Assembly: GCF_004016445.2 (NCBI RefSeq)
Contig: NZ_SADT02000006.1
Location: 434,001 to 498,000 of the forward strand
DNA length: 64,000 nt
Direction: 5' to 3'
Source: Mesorhizobium sp. M2E.F.Ca.ET.219.01.1.1
Lineage (GTDB): Bacteria > Pseudomonadota > Alphaproteobacteria > Rhizobiales > Rhizobiaceae
The notes under the pieces: generated by a model
The model's input: only the letters and a program-made list of their open reading frames with translations
Told to the model about the DNA's origin: nothing
Database searches by the model: none
In this document: in pieces, positions 8,467-16,780 of the stretch
Layout: each line of letters starts with the position of its first letter
Position numbering within the stretch: the stretch's first letter is position 1
Translations under genes and position numbers: made by a program

Positions 8467-9267
8467 ATGACTCTTCGCAATGCACTGAAATCCGCCATCG
8501 CGGCGGCCATGATGCTCGGCGCCGCAGGCCTGGCCACGCAGGCCAAGGCCGACGCCGTCGACGACATCACCAAGGCCGGCGCCATCAATGTCGGCATCTT
8601 CTCGGACTTCCCGCCCTTCTCCTCGGCCAGCGCCGACATGAGCATCAAGGGCTATGATATCGACGTGGCGCAGGCGATCGCCGACTCGCTCAAGGTGAAG
8701 CTCAACCTGGTCAGCGTCACCGGCCAGAACCGCATTCCGTATCTCACCGACAAGCGCGTCGATATCCTGATGAGCGTCGGCTACTCCAAGGAACGCGAGC
8801 AGGTGATCGATTTCGCCGCCGCCTACGCGCCCTATTACATCGCCGTCATCGGGCCGAAAGCGCTCGCGGTCAAAGGCAAGGAAGACCTCGCCGACAAGTC
8901 GATCGCCGTCAATCGCGGCACGCTGGAGGATACGTCGCTGACCGAAGCCGCGCCGGCTTCCGCCGATATCCGCCGCTTCGACAACTACAATTCCGTCATC
9001 CAGGCCTTCATCTCCGGCCAGACGCAGCTGATGGTGGTCGGCAACGATGTCGGCGCCCAGGTGCTGGCCAAACAGGACGCGCTGCAGCCGGAGCAGAAGT
9101 TCCAGCTCTTGACCTCGCCCTCGCATATCGGCCTCAACAAGAACGAGGACCGGCTGAAGAAGACGGTGAACGACGCCGTCGCCAAGATGCTCGCCGACGG
9201 CAAGCTGGACGAAAGCTCCAAGGCCTGGCTGAAGACGCCGCTCAATCCCGCCAACCTCAAGGATTGA
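8467..9267 (+). CDS. Polar amino-acid ABC transporter substrate-binding protein
   Basis: Periplasmic binding protein of the SBP_bac_3 family, 266 residues. A Sec signal peptide (KSAIAAAMMLGAAGLATQAKADA, cleavage near residue 29) precedes INVGIFSDFPPFSS, then GYDIDVAQAIADSLKVKLNLV, and DILMSVGYSKEREQVIDFAAAY, the usual lobe-1 pattern. ATG at 8467 follows AGCAGGGGAATAACC. It is the first gene of a three-gene transporter set and follows the ureohydrolase. The ligand is probably an amino acid or a guanidino compound; this is inferred from context. Confidence 0.92.
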   Translation: MTLRNALKSAIAAAMMLGAAGLATQAKADAVDDITKAGAINVGIFSDFPPFSSASADMSIKGYDIDVAQAIADSLKVKLNLVSVTGQNRIPYLTDKRVDILMSVGYSKEREQVIDFAAAYAPYYIAVIGPKALAVKGKEDLADKSIAVNRGTLEDTSLTEAAPASADIRRFDNYNSVIQAFISGQTQLMVVGNDVGAQVLAKQDALQPEQKFQLLTSPSHIGLNKNEDRLKKTVNDAVAKMLADGKLDESSKAWLKTPLNPANLKD

Positions 9268-9276
9268 TCTCCGGCG

Positions 9277-9305
9277 CGGTTCAGCCTGCAATGAGGGCTG
9301 AGCCG
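9277..9305 (+). other. Hairpin between binding-protein and permease genes
   Basis: CGGTTCAGCC (9277-9286) pairs with GGCTGAGCCG (9296-9305), with one G-T pair. It lies in the 67-base gap after the binding-protein stop. Such hairpins commonly raise the level of the binding-protein message relative to the permeases. Confidence 0.55.
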
Positions 9306-9334
9306 TTCCGCCTGCTCCAACAAGGTCAATCGCC

Positions 9335-10003
9335 ATGGGCTACAGCCTCGACTTCGGCTGGCTTGCGGGTGCGGCGGGCGTGATCGCACGCGGCGCGGCG
9401 ATGACGCTGCTTCTGATCGCCGTCACCACGCTCGCCGGCACCTTCCTCAGCATCCTCGGCGCGGCAGGAAAGAGAAACGGCCCCAAGCCGCTTCAACTCG
9501 CGATCGGCATCTATGTCGAGGTGATGCGCAACACGCCGTTCCTGGTGCAGCTGTTCTTCATCTTCTTCGGCCTGCCCAGCCTCGGCATCAGGCTCGACCC
9601 GATCCTGGCCGCGATGCTGGCGATGACGCTCAACATGGCAGCCTATACGATCGAGATCGTCGGCGCCGGGCTCGACGCCGTGCCGCGCGGACAGACCGAG
9701 GCGGCGCTCGCGCTGGGGCTGAGGCCACGCCAGGTGTTCGTCAAGATCGTGTTGCCGCAGGCGCTGAAAGTGATCTACCCGGCGCTGACCAGCCAGATCG
9801 TCATCATGATGCTGGAATCGGCCGTGGTGTCGCAGATCGCGGTGCGCGAGCTGACCTACGAGGCCGACATGCTGCAGGCCCGCACCTTCCGCGCTTTCGA
9901 GACCTATTTCGTCGTGACGATGGTCTATCTCGGCCTGTCGATGGGGCTGCGCCGGCTGCTGGTCAGCGGCGGACGCCGGGCGCTCGGAGCAGGCGTGTCA
10001 TGA
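9335..10003 (+). CDS. Polar amino-acid ABC transporter permease (HisM/GlnP type), first of pair
   Basis: Inner-membrane permease of 222 residues with about five helices. The HisMQ-family N-terminus GAAGVIARGAAMTLLLIAVTT, the conserved YVEVMRNTPFLVQLFFIFFGLP and the cytoplasmic EAA loop EAALALGLRPRQVFVKIVLPQAL are present. The stop overlaps the next permease start (ATGA at 10000), so the pair is coupled and would form a heterodimeric channel with the neighbouring gene product. Confidence 0.93.
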   Translation: MGYSLDFGWLAGAAGVIARGAAMTLLLIAVTTLAGTFLSILGAAGKRNGPKPLQLAIGIYVEVMRNTPFLVQLFFIFFGLPSLGIRLDPILAAMLAMTLNMAAYTIEIVGAGLDAVPRGQTEAALALGLRPRQVFVKIVLPQALKVIYPALTSQIVIMMLESAVVSQIAVRELTYEADMLQARTFRAFETYFVVTMVYLGLSMGLRRLLVSGGRRALGAGVS

Positions 10004-10668
10004 TCGAGTTCACCTTCTGGGACATCGTGCGCAACCTTTTGCTCGCGGCCCGCTGGACGGTGCTGTTGTCGCTCGCCGCCTTTATCGGCGGCGCGCTGGT
10101 CGGGCTTGTGGTGCTGTTCTTCCGCATCGCCAAAAACAAATGGGTCAAGCGGATCGCCTCGGGCTATATCGCGCTGTTCCAGGGCACGCCGCTTTTGATG
10201 CAGCTCTTCCTGATGTTTTTCGGCCTGCCGATGCTGGGGTTGCGCATCGAACCGTGGACGGCGGCGGTGCTCGGGCTCACCTTCTTCGCCAGCGCTTACC
10301 TCGCCGAGATCTGGCGCGGCGGCGTCGACGCTCTGCCGCGCGGACAATGGGACGCCGGCGCCAGCCTCGGGCTGCACTATCTGCAGGAGCTCAGGCTGAT
10401 CATCCTGCCGCAGGCCTTCGCCATCACCCGCGCGCCGACCGTCGGCTTCCTGGTGCAGCTGATCAAATCGACGGCGCTGACCTCGATCATCGGCTTCGAG
10501 GAACTGGTCAGGACCTCCAACGCCATCAACAACGCCACCTTCGAGCCGTTCAAGGTCTACGGGCTGGTGGCGCTGATCTTCTTCGTCATGTGTTTTCCGC
10601 TGACGCAATATGCGCGGCGGCTGGAGCGGCGCGGCTGCGCGTTGAGCCGATTCATGTACGTTGACTAA
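10000..10668 (+). CDS. Polar amino-acid ABC transporter permease (HisQ/GlnP type), second of pair
   Basis: Second inner-membrane permease, 222 residues. It shows YIALFQGTPLLMQLFLMFFG, the typical permease signature of this family, and the EAA loop DAGASLGLHYLQELRLIILPQ. Its end at 10668 is where an ATP-binding subunit gene would be expected, but the next object is the tRNA-like gene and then an unrelated ORF. The ATPase is either encoded elsewhere or was displaced. Confidence 0.93.
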   Translation: MIEFTFWDIVRNLLLAARWTVLLSLAAFIGGALVGLVVLFFRIAKNKWVKRIASGYIALFQGTPLLMQLFLMFFGLPMLGLRIEPWTAAVLGLTFFASAYLAEIWRGGVDALPRGQWDAGASLGLHYLQELRLIILPQAFAITRAPTVGFLVQLIKSTALTSIIGFEELVRTSNAINNATFEPFKVYGLVALIFFVMCFPLTQYARRLERRGCALSRFMYVD

Positions 10669-10767
10669 AATCGAAGATGCCTGCGAATTATGGAACTGCG
10701 TGCTAAGGAAGTCCCGGCGCACCGACGCCCCGTGACATTCGAATTTGCGGCAGTTACAAATCCAGAC

Positions 10768-10858
10768 GGTGCCGTAGTGTAATGGTAGCACACCTGCCGA
10801 TTAGAGGAATGTGTTTTGAAAGCAGGTAGTGTGGGTTCGAATCCCAACGGCGCCACCA
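10768..10858 (+). tRNA. tRNA-like gene with a 24-nt anticodon loop
   Basis: A full cloverleaf can be drawn. Acceptor stem GGTGCCG (10768-10774) pairs with CGGCGCC (10848-10854); D arm is GTGT-AATGGTA-GCAC (10777-10791); anticodon stem is CCTGC (10793-10797) with GCAGG (10822-10826). The T arm is GTGGG-TTCGAAT-CCCAA (one G-A mismatch), then A and encoded CCA (10856-10858). The anticodon loop spans 10798-10821, 24 nt instead of 7. If about 17 nt were removed the loop could read TTTGAAA, with a UGA anticodon, but there is no long serine-type variable arm. It may be a decayed tRNA, a tRNA with an insertion, or a tRNA-mimicking RNA. The fold is directly visible; the function is unknown. Confidence 0.6.
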
Positions 10859-10917
10859 GTCCCGGCGCTCGCCCAATCCAGCCGCTAAGAGAGCTCCTCG
10901 TCGCCGTAGGCGAAGCA

Positions 10918-11658
10918 GTGGCTAACCTCAATACCACTGTTGTTGGGCTTGATGCCGTTGAAAGGGGCCACGAGAAGCCGGAGACATTGAATATTTCCTG
11001 GAACCCTCAAGACCGCGTGGCCGCAGCTCGCAAATCGAGAAGATTCGTGCTCGAGGCCGTCCTCGTCCGCGTTGCAGAAGCCCTCTCTGAATTTGTGACA
11101 GCAACGGCGCAGCTACCTCGCTTCAGCTCTGTCCGAAGCAGGTGGGACAGTAACACAACTCGTGCAGACAAGCTCGCCGATGTGGCCGCTGAATTGCTCG
11201 GCTCGGGGAACCATTTGGTAGCTGGTGCCGCGCTGCTCGTTCACTGGCGAAATCGCGCGGTTCATCCGCGTTCTCGCGCATCGCTGACACCCCAACAGAT
11301 GAGAAATCTGCGATCAGCGTCAGCCGAGATTGATTCAAGCTTTGCAGGGCTCTCCGTCGATCGATTGCTGAATGATTTCGAGATCGGTCATCCAACACTG
11401 AAAGACATATCGAGCTTGATCGCGATGTCCATCAGGATGGCTCGGGAAATGGACAAGGCAGTGAATTTCTTGTCGAAAGACGAACTCGATATCCTACTGG
11501 AATACTACGGCCTGACGGCTCGAATTTCCGAGATTAATGCTCAAACTACCCCTTGCAAGCGTCAGGCGTCGGTGCTCCGTTTGCTTCAATCCTCGGCGCC
11601 GGGCTTGATGGAAGCATACAGTCGCCTGCAGCCGAGCGCTGCACGACACGGCGAGTGA
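10918..11658 (+). CDS. Hypothetical protein with HEPN-type RNxxxH motif, next to the tRNA-like gene
   Basis: A mostly alpha-helical protein of about 246 residues from the GTG at 10918. The frame stays open back to a TTG at 10816 inside the tRNA-like gene, so the start is uncertain. A hydrophobic helix followed by RNRAVHP (about residue 110) matches the R-polar-x3-H signature of HEPN ribonuclease domains. Codon use and base composition are less GC-biased than neighbouring genes, which suggests acquisition by transfer. No obvious partner antitoxin lies beside it; the flanking genes are a transporter permease and a MATE exporter on the opposite strand. The HEPN assignment rests on one motif and helix context. 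Confidence 0.55.
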   Translation: MANLNTTVVGLDAVERGHEKPETLNISWNPQDRVAAARKSRRFVLEAVLVRVAEALSEFVTATAQLPRFSSVRSRWDSNTTRADKLADVAAELLGSGNHLVAGAALLVHWRNRAVHPRSRASLTPQQMRNLRSASAEIDSSFAGLSVDRLLNDFEIGHPTLKDISSLIAMSIRMAREMDKAVNFLSKDELDILLEYYGLTARISEINAQTTPCKRQASVLRLLQSSAPGLMEAYSRLQPSAARHGE

Positions 11659-11730
11659 GTGTCTGTGGTAGGCCAAGTTAACGTCGACCCTATGCAGACA
11701 CTGCTACCTCAAGACCGATAGCCATTTGCC

Positions 11731-13134
11731 TCAATGCCCGAACGACAGCGCCGGCGCGATGCGATCGCGCCGGAGCCAGCGCGCCAGCAGCAGCGCCGCC
11801 ACCACAGCCAACCCTGACGCCAGGCCGATCCAGATGCCGACGCCGTTCAGGCCGCAATGGAAGGCGAGCAGCACGCCGAGGGGCAGGCCGACGCCCCAGT
11901 AGCCGATCGCGGCATAGATCATCGGCACCTTGGTGTCGTGCAGGCCGCGCAGCATGCCGGCAGCCACCGCCTGGGCGCCGTCGAAAATCTGGAACAGCGC
12001 CGCAAACACCAGAAACGACACGGCAAGCGTGATCACCCTAGCATTGGCCGGATCGGCGAGATCGATAAAGGCGCTGATCAGCGCATGCGGCCACAGAATC
12101 ATCACCAGGCCCATCAGCGCCATGAAGGAGACGCCGATGACGAAGGCGGTCCAGCCGGCGCGCGACACGCCTTCGGGATTGCCGGCGCCATGCGCCAGGC
12201 CGACGCGCACGGTGACCGCCTGGTTGAGCCCAAGCGGCACCATGAAGGAGATCGAGGCGATCTGGATGGCGATGGCGTGGGCGGCCAGCGAATCCGCATC
12301 GATCAGGCCCATGAGCAGGGCCGCCGCATTGAAGATCGTCACCTCGAAGGCGAGGATGCCGGCGATCGGCAGGCCGAGCCTGAGCAGGCCGCGGAAGCGC
12401 GGCCAGTCGGAGCGCCAGAAGCGGCCGAACAGCCGGTAGCGGCGGAATTTCTTCTCGAGCATCACCACCGCCGCCAGGCCGATGAACATCAGCGTGCTGG
12501 ACAAAGTGGTGGCGAGGCCGGAGCCGGCGATGCCCATCGACTTGACGCCGAGATTGCCGAACATGAACACCCAGTTGAAGAAGGCGTTGCAGGCGACCGC
12601 GACGAAAACGATGACCAGTGCCCAGCCCGGCCGCTCCAGCGCCGAGATGAAGGAGCGCAGCACGATATAGCCATAGAAGGGCAGCACCGCCCATTGCAGC
12701 CAATGCAGGTAGATGCCGGCCTCATGCGCGAGCTGCGGCTTCTGGCCCATGGCCAGAAGCACCTCTTCGCCATGCGAGAGAAAAATCCAGATCGGGAGAG
12801 AGATCAGGATCGCCAGCCATAGGCCCTGGCGCACGGTGCGGCGCAGGTCGCGCACCGAATGGCGGCGGCGGCCGAGCTCGGTCGCCATCATCGGCGAGGT
12901 CGCCAGCATCAGTCCCAAGCCAAAGATCAGCGGCATGAAATAGAGGTTGGAGCCGAGCGCGCCGGCGGCGAGCGTATCCGGCCCCAGCCGGCCCATCATC
13001 ATGACATCGGTCGCGGTCATGGCGGTCTGGCCGAGATTTGTCAGCACCATCGGCCAGGCGAGCGCGATCGTCGCCCTGATTTCCTGACGCCAAAGGTTTT
13101 CCGGCGCGAGGGCGCCGGTTTCGATCGCAGACAT
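11731..13134 (-). CDS. MATE-family multidrug/metabolite exporter (NorM-like)
   Basis: Inner-membrane cation-coupled exporter of 467 residues with about 12 helices, normal for the family. The N-terminal half opens EIRATIALAWPMVLTNLGQT and contains MTATDVMMMGRLGPDTLAAG; the second half repeats the layout (LRLGLPIAGILAFEVTIFNA), as MatE domains do. ATG at 13134. A 14-bp perfect palindrome lies 64 bases upstream. Convergent with the HEPN-like gene. The substrate is not predictable; NorM members export cationic drugs and dyes. Confidence 0.94.
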   Translation of the reverse strand: MSAIETGALAPENLWRQEIRATIALAWPMVLTNLGQTAMTATDVMMMGRLGPDTLAAGALGSNLYFMPLIFGLGLMLATSPMMATELGRRRHSVRDLRRTVRQGLWLAILISLPIWIFLSHGEEVLLAMGQKPQLAHEAGIYLHWLQWAVLPFYGYIVLRSFISALERPGWALVIVFVAVACNAFFNWVFMFGNLGVKSMGIAGSGLATTLSSTLMFIGLAAVVMLEKKFRRYRLFGRFWRSDWPRFRGLLRLGLPIAGILAFEVTIFNAAALLMGLIDADSLAAHAIAIQIASISFMVPLGLNQAVTVRVGLAHGAGNPEGVSRAGWTAFVIGVSFMALMGLVMILWPHALISAFIDLADPANARVITLAVSFLVFAALFQIFDGAQAVAAGMLRGLHDTKVPMIYAAIGYWGVGLPLGVLLAFHCGLNGVGIWIGLASGLAVVAALLLARWLRRDRIAPALSFGH

Positions 13135-13197
13135 TGTTCCGCTCTTTCAGAACACGGCGCGTCGGCAAAAAGGCCGGAAGCCGTACACAACGGCGCA

Positions 13198-13211
13198 AAA
13201 TGGCGCCATTT
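13198..13211. promoter_or_regulatory. Palindrome upstream of the MATE gene
   Basis: AAATGGCGCCATTT is a perfect 14-bp palindrome in the divergent gap between the MATE exporter (start 13134) and the AraC-family gene (start 13379). The surrounding GCGCAAAATGGCGCCATTTG is also nearly symmetric. It is a candidate repressor site for the exporter; the binding protein is unknown. Confidence 0.4.
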
Positions 13212-13378
13212 GCGTCGCCTTGTGGATGAAAAGCGACATGTTGGCAAGGGAGGAGGCCGGGTTAGCGATTGATCCAGGCGGAGCCCGGATTCCGCGACGC
13301 CTCTTTCATTTGCCGGCCTTGGGCTGCTACGGATGCCCCCGGGCATGCGCAGCCGGCGCGCCATGCCGGGAGGAATGG

Positions 13379-14296
13379 ATGCCGTTCAGGCGCAGAAAGA
13401 ACACGGCCGCGATTCCGCGCACGGCGCCCGCCTTCGAGCACATCGTGACGGAGGCGAGCGAGAGTTTCCTGTGGCGGCTGGACGATTATCCGTGGGAGCG
13501 CAATGTCTGGAATTTCCACCCGGAATACGAGATCCATCTGCTCAGGAAATCGTCCGGCGTGGTGCTGGTCGGCGACCATATCGGCGAGTTCGGGCCAGGC
13601 TACCTGACCATCGTCGGCGGCGGGCTGCCGCATGACTGGGTGACGGCGGTGCAGCCGGGCGAGCTGATCGAGGGCCGCGATATCGTGCTGCAGTTCGACG
13701 CCGAGCGGCTGCGCGGCTCGTCCGGGCTGCTGCCGGAACTGCGCGAACTGGAGCCGTTTCTGGAACGCTCGCTGCGCGGCATGGTTTTCCACGGCCAGAC
13801 GGCGCTCGACGGCGCCGAACTTATGGAACGGATGGGCGAGGTGCATGGGCTGGCAAGGTTCCGCATGTTCCTCGAGTTGCTCGAGCTTCTGGCCACCACC
13901 GACGAATACGAGCTCTTGTCGTCGCCGGATTTCTCGCCGCTGCTCGACGCTGAATCGCTCGACATCATCCAGCGCTCGCTGATCTATCTGTTCCAGCATT
14001 TCGCCGAGGATCTGAAGCTGCCCGACGTGGCAGCCTTGGCGGGAATGAGTGAGAGCACGTTTTCGCGCTTCTTCCAGAAAAACACCGGCAACTCCTTCAG
14101 CGACCATGTCGCCAAGCTGAGGCTCTGGCAGGCCTGCAAGCTGCTCGCCGATACCGAGATCCCGATCACCGATATCTGCTTCCAGGTCGGCTACATGAAC
14201 ATCTCCAACTTCAACCGCGCCTTCCTGCGCAAGCACAAGATGACGCCGTCCTCCTATCGCAAGCTGTCACGGCAACGGCTGACGCTAAGGGCGTGA
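13379..14296 (+). CDS. AraC-family transcriptional regulator
   Basis: Regulator of 305 residues. The N-terminal cupin-like sensor shows WNFHPEYEIHLLRKSSGVVL and GPGYLTIVGGGLPHDWV. The C-terminal double helix-turn-helix reads LPDVAALAGMSESTFSRFFQ and then EIPITDICFQVGYMNISNFN before FNRAFLRKHKMTPSSYRKL, the classic AraC signature. ATG at 13379 has a strong ribosome-binding site (GGGAGGAATGG); longer starts translate non-conserved sequence. It lies just upstream of the sugar ABC transporter operon on the same strand and is the likely activator of it. Confidence 0.93.
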   Translation: MPFRRRKNTAAIPRTAPAFEHIVTEASESFLWRLDDYPWERNVWNFHPEYEIHLLRKSSGVVLVGDHIGEFGPGYLTIVGGGLPHDWVTAVQPGELIEGRDIVLQFDAERLRGSSGLLPELRELEPFLERSLRGMVFHGQTALDGAELMERMGEVHGLARFRMFLELLELLATTDEYELLSSPDFSPLLDAESLDIIQRSLIYLFQHFAEDLKLPDVAALAGMSESTFSRFFQKNTGNSFSDHVAKLRLWQACKLLADTEIPITDICFQVGYMNISNFNRAFLRKHKMTPSSYRKLSRQRLTLRA

Positions 14297-14536
14297 CACA
14301 GCCGATATCCGCCCACTTCCGATTGCACTGATACTCGTGTGACGAGCAGACTCTGTCCGTGACTTTTTTTGCGCCGCACAATGCATAAAAGTACAGGTCT
14401 GCTGCAAAGGGGCTTCTAGTCTCGCCTCCTCCAATTGCTCATTTTGGCGATGGGTGGCAGGTCAGACGGGCGACGGCGAGGGTCGCCTAGTCAGATGACC
14501 TCCGCTGCCGCGAGTGTTCCTGGAGGAGAAAAATCA

Positions 14537-15811
14537 ATGAATTCACATCGGCTCGCTGCCAGCCTCGGCGCAGCGTTCGTGCTTACCGCTTCCGTATCAA
14601 CCGCAGCACTTGCCCAGGCGCCGGTGTGCTCGGCGCCGATCAAGGTGCTGGCGCAGCCGCGCGACGGCCTGACGCTTCTGGAGGACTCCAAGGACGAGTT
14701 CAAGAAACTCTCCGGCGCTACCTTCCAGATCGACTACCTCAACGAGAACGACCGCCGCGCCAAGTCGCGCGCCGATGCTTCCACCGTCGGCAATTACAAC
14801 GTCTACTATGTCGACGAGGCCAATGTGGCGCTGTTCGCTTCCTCGGGCTGGATCGCGCCGCTGACCGATTATTACCCGGCTGAATACGACTTCGCCGATT
14901 TCGATCCGGGCCGCCAGAAGGTCGCCACCTATGACGGCAAGGTCTGGTTCGCGCCGCTGACCGGCGGCGGCGACCTGATGGTCTATCGCAAGGACGTGCT
15001 GGAGGCCGCCGGCGTCCAGCCGCCGAAGACGCTGGACGAGTTGATCGCCGACGTGGCGAAGTTGAACGATCCCGACAAGGGCATATACGGCATCGCGCTG
15101 CGCGGCGCGCGCGGCTCGGGCGCCAATGTCTGGCGCTGGATGCCGTTCTTCAAGGCCTATGGCGGCAAGTGGTTCGACGGCGACAAGCCGGCTTTCAATT
15201 CGGACGCGGCTGTGAAGGCGACCGAGACCTATCTGAAGCTGTTCAAGGACTCGGCACCCGGCACGCAGACCGGCAGCTGGGATGAATCGACCGGCGCCTT
15301 CCTGTCCGGCCAGGTCGCTATCCTCGTCGAATCGACGCCGCTGTCGGGCATGGCGGTGGACCCGAAGACCTCGCAGGTCGTCGGCAAGGTCGGCTTCCTG
15401 CCGCCGCCCTCGCCGCTGCCGGGCGGCGGCTACGGCCATGGGCTTGCCATCGGCACCAAGGCCAATGCGGATGACGCGGCTAAGAAATGCGCCGGCCTGT
15501 TCATTGCCTGGGCGACGTCGAAGGAGAATGAGAAGCGCCGTCTCGACGCGCATCAGTTCGGCGAGCTGAACCGCACCAGCGTGCTCTCCAGCAAGGAATT
15601 CGCAGACATCTACGGCGCCGATCTCGGCCAGGCGCTGGCCGAAACCGGCAAGGTGACGGCGGTGAACTTCTGGCAGGATCCGCGCTGGCCCGACCTCGGC
15701 GACCGCTGGGGCATCATCCTGGAGGAGCTGGTCACCGGCACGCGCACCGATATCAAGGGCGGCCTCAACGAGCTCGAGGCCTATGCCAACGAGCTGGTGA
15801 AGAAGAAGTAA
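14537..15811 (+). CDS. CUT1 sugar ABC transporter, periplasmic binding protein
   Basis: Extracellular solute-binding protein family 1, 424 residues. The Sec signal is SLGAAFVLTASVSTAALAQA, with cleavage after AQA near residue 27. Mature landmarks are NVYYVDEANVALFASSGWI, DGKVWFAPLTGGGDLMVYRK and a late FWQDPRWPDLGDRWGIILEE. ATG at 14537 follows GGAGGAGAAAAATCA; the frame upstream is not conserved. It heads an operon of binding protein, two permeases, a polyol dehydrogenase and an ATPase. The dehydrogenase suggests a sugar alcohol or related sugar as ligand. Confidence 0.92.
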   Translation: MNSHRLAASLGAAFVLTASVSTAALAQAPVCSAPIKVLAQPRDGLTLLEDSKDEFKKLSGATFQIDYLNENDRRAKSRADASTVGNYNVYYVDEANVALFASSGWIAPLTDYYPAEYDFADFDPGRQKVATYDGKVWFAPLTGGGDLMVYRKDVLEAAGVQPPKTLDELIADVAKLNDPDKGIYGIALRGARGSGANVWRWMPFFKAYGGKWFDGDKPAFNSDAAVKATETYLKLFKDSAPGTQTGSWDESTGAFLSGQVAILVESTPLSGMAVDPKTSQVVGKVGFLPPPSPLPGGGYGHGLAIGTKANADDAAKKCAGLFIAWATSKENEKRRLDAHQFGELNRTSVLSSKEFADIYGADLGQALAETGKVTAVNFWQDPRWPDLGDRWGIILEELVTGTRTDIKGGLNELEAYANELVKKK

Positions 15812-15819
15812 TCCTCCCG

Positions 15820-15873
15820 CCCGCGGCGTACGGTCCACGGCATTCGAAGGAATGCCGGGACCGGCGCCGCGGG
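15820..15873 (+). other. Long intercistronic hairpin after the binding-protein gene
   Basis: Nested stems pair CCCGCGGCG (15820-15828) with CGCCGCGGG (15865-15873), GGTCC with GGACC, and GGCATTC (15839-15845) with GAATGCC (15850-15856) around a GAAG loop. It fills much of the gap between the binding protein and first permease, and would stabilise the upstream message or attenuate read-through. Confidence 0.75.
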
Positions 15874-15913
15874 TTTCCTGCCCTGGCATCCCGATACACC
15901 CAGAGGATAGGCA

Positions 15914-16780
15914 ATGCGCCGCCGCTCTTCCCTGCCCGTCACCTTTCTCATGCCGACGCTCGCCATCCTGCTGGTGCTGTCGATGGTGCCGACGCTCTAT
16001 GCCATCGTCATCGCGCTGCAGAACCGTGAGCTGAGCGCGCCGGGCTATTCCTGGGTGTGGTTTTCGAACTTCGCCGATCTCTTCAGCGACCGACGTTTCC
16101 TCAACGCGGTCTGGGTGTCGGTGAAATGGGAGATCGTCACCGTGGTGGCGACGATGGTGGTGGCGATCGGGCTTGGCGTGCTGATGTTCGAGGTCGCCGG
16201 CCCGCGCCTGCGCAATTTCTACTGCCTGCTGTTCATCATCCCGGTGCTTTTGCCGCGCGTCTCGGCCGCCTTCGTCTGGAAGTTCGCCTATCACCCGCTC
16301 TACGGCATTGCCACATACCCCTATCGGCTCGTCACCGGCGGGCTGATCTTCGATCCGCTGTCCAAGCCGGGCACCGCGCTCTTCGCCGTCGCATTGGTCG
16401 ATGTCTGGCAATGGGGGCTGTTCTTCGCCGTCATCGTGCTGAAGCTGCTCGAAACCTTGCCGCCGCAGCCGATCGAGGCGGCAAGGCTCGACCACGCCAA
16501 GCGCTGGCAGATCCATGCCTATGTGACCTTGCCGATGCTGAAGGCGCCGCTGATCAGCCTGATGTTCGTCAAGATGATCGAGTCGCTGCGCTCTTTCGAC
16601 CTGATCTATGTGATGACGCGCGGTGGGCCGGGCGTCGCGACCGAGACGCTCGACATGTACGCCTTCTCGCAGGGCTTCATCGAGTCCGGCAAGGTCTCCT
16701 ATGCTTCGGCCATGGCGGTGCTGATGATGATCGCGACCGTCATTACCTTCACCATGCTGTGGAAGCGGGTGCAGGCATGA
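15914..16780 (+). CDS. CUT1 sugar ABC transporter permease (MalF type)
   Basis: Inner-membrane permease of 288 residues with six helices. The N-terminus PVTFLMPTLAILLVLSMVPT is a typical first helix. The EAA loop reads EAARLDHAKRWQIHAYVTLP. The late LIYVMTRGGPGVATETL matches the MalF/UgpA family. ATG at 15914 follows AGAGGATAGGCA. The stop overlaps the next permease start by 4 nt. Confidence 0.94.
   Translation: MRRRSSLPVTFLMPTLAILLVLSMVPTLYAIVIALQNRELSAPGYSWVWFSNFADLFSDRRFLNAVWVSVKWEIVTVVATMVVAIGLGVLMFEVAGPRLRNFYCLLFIIPVLLPRVSAAFVWKFAYHPLYGIATYPYRLVTGGLIFDPLSKPGTALFAVALVDVWQWGLFFAVIVLKLLETLPPQPIEAARLDHAKRWQIHAYVTLPMLKAPLISLMFVKMIESLRSFDLIYVMTRGGPGVATETLDMYAFSQGFIESGKVSYASAMAVLMMIATVITFTMLWKRVQA

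Noticed and set aside
11640..11760. Second copy of the tRNA-like 3' end as an attachment site bounding the HEPN segment
   Set aside because: No repeat of the CGAATCCCAACGGCGCC end was seen before the MATE gene, so a bounded integrative element cannot be claimed.
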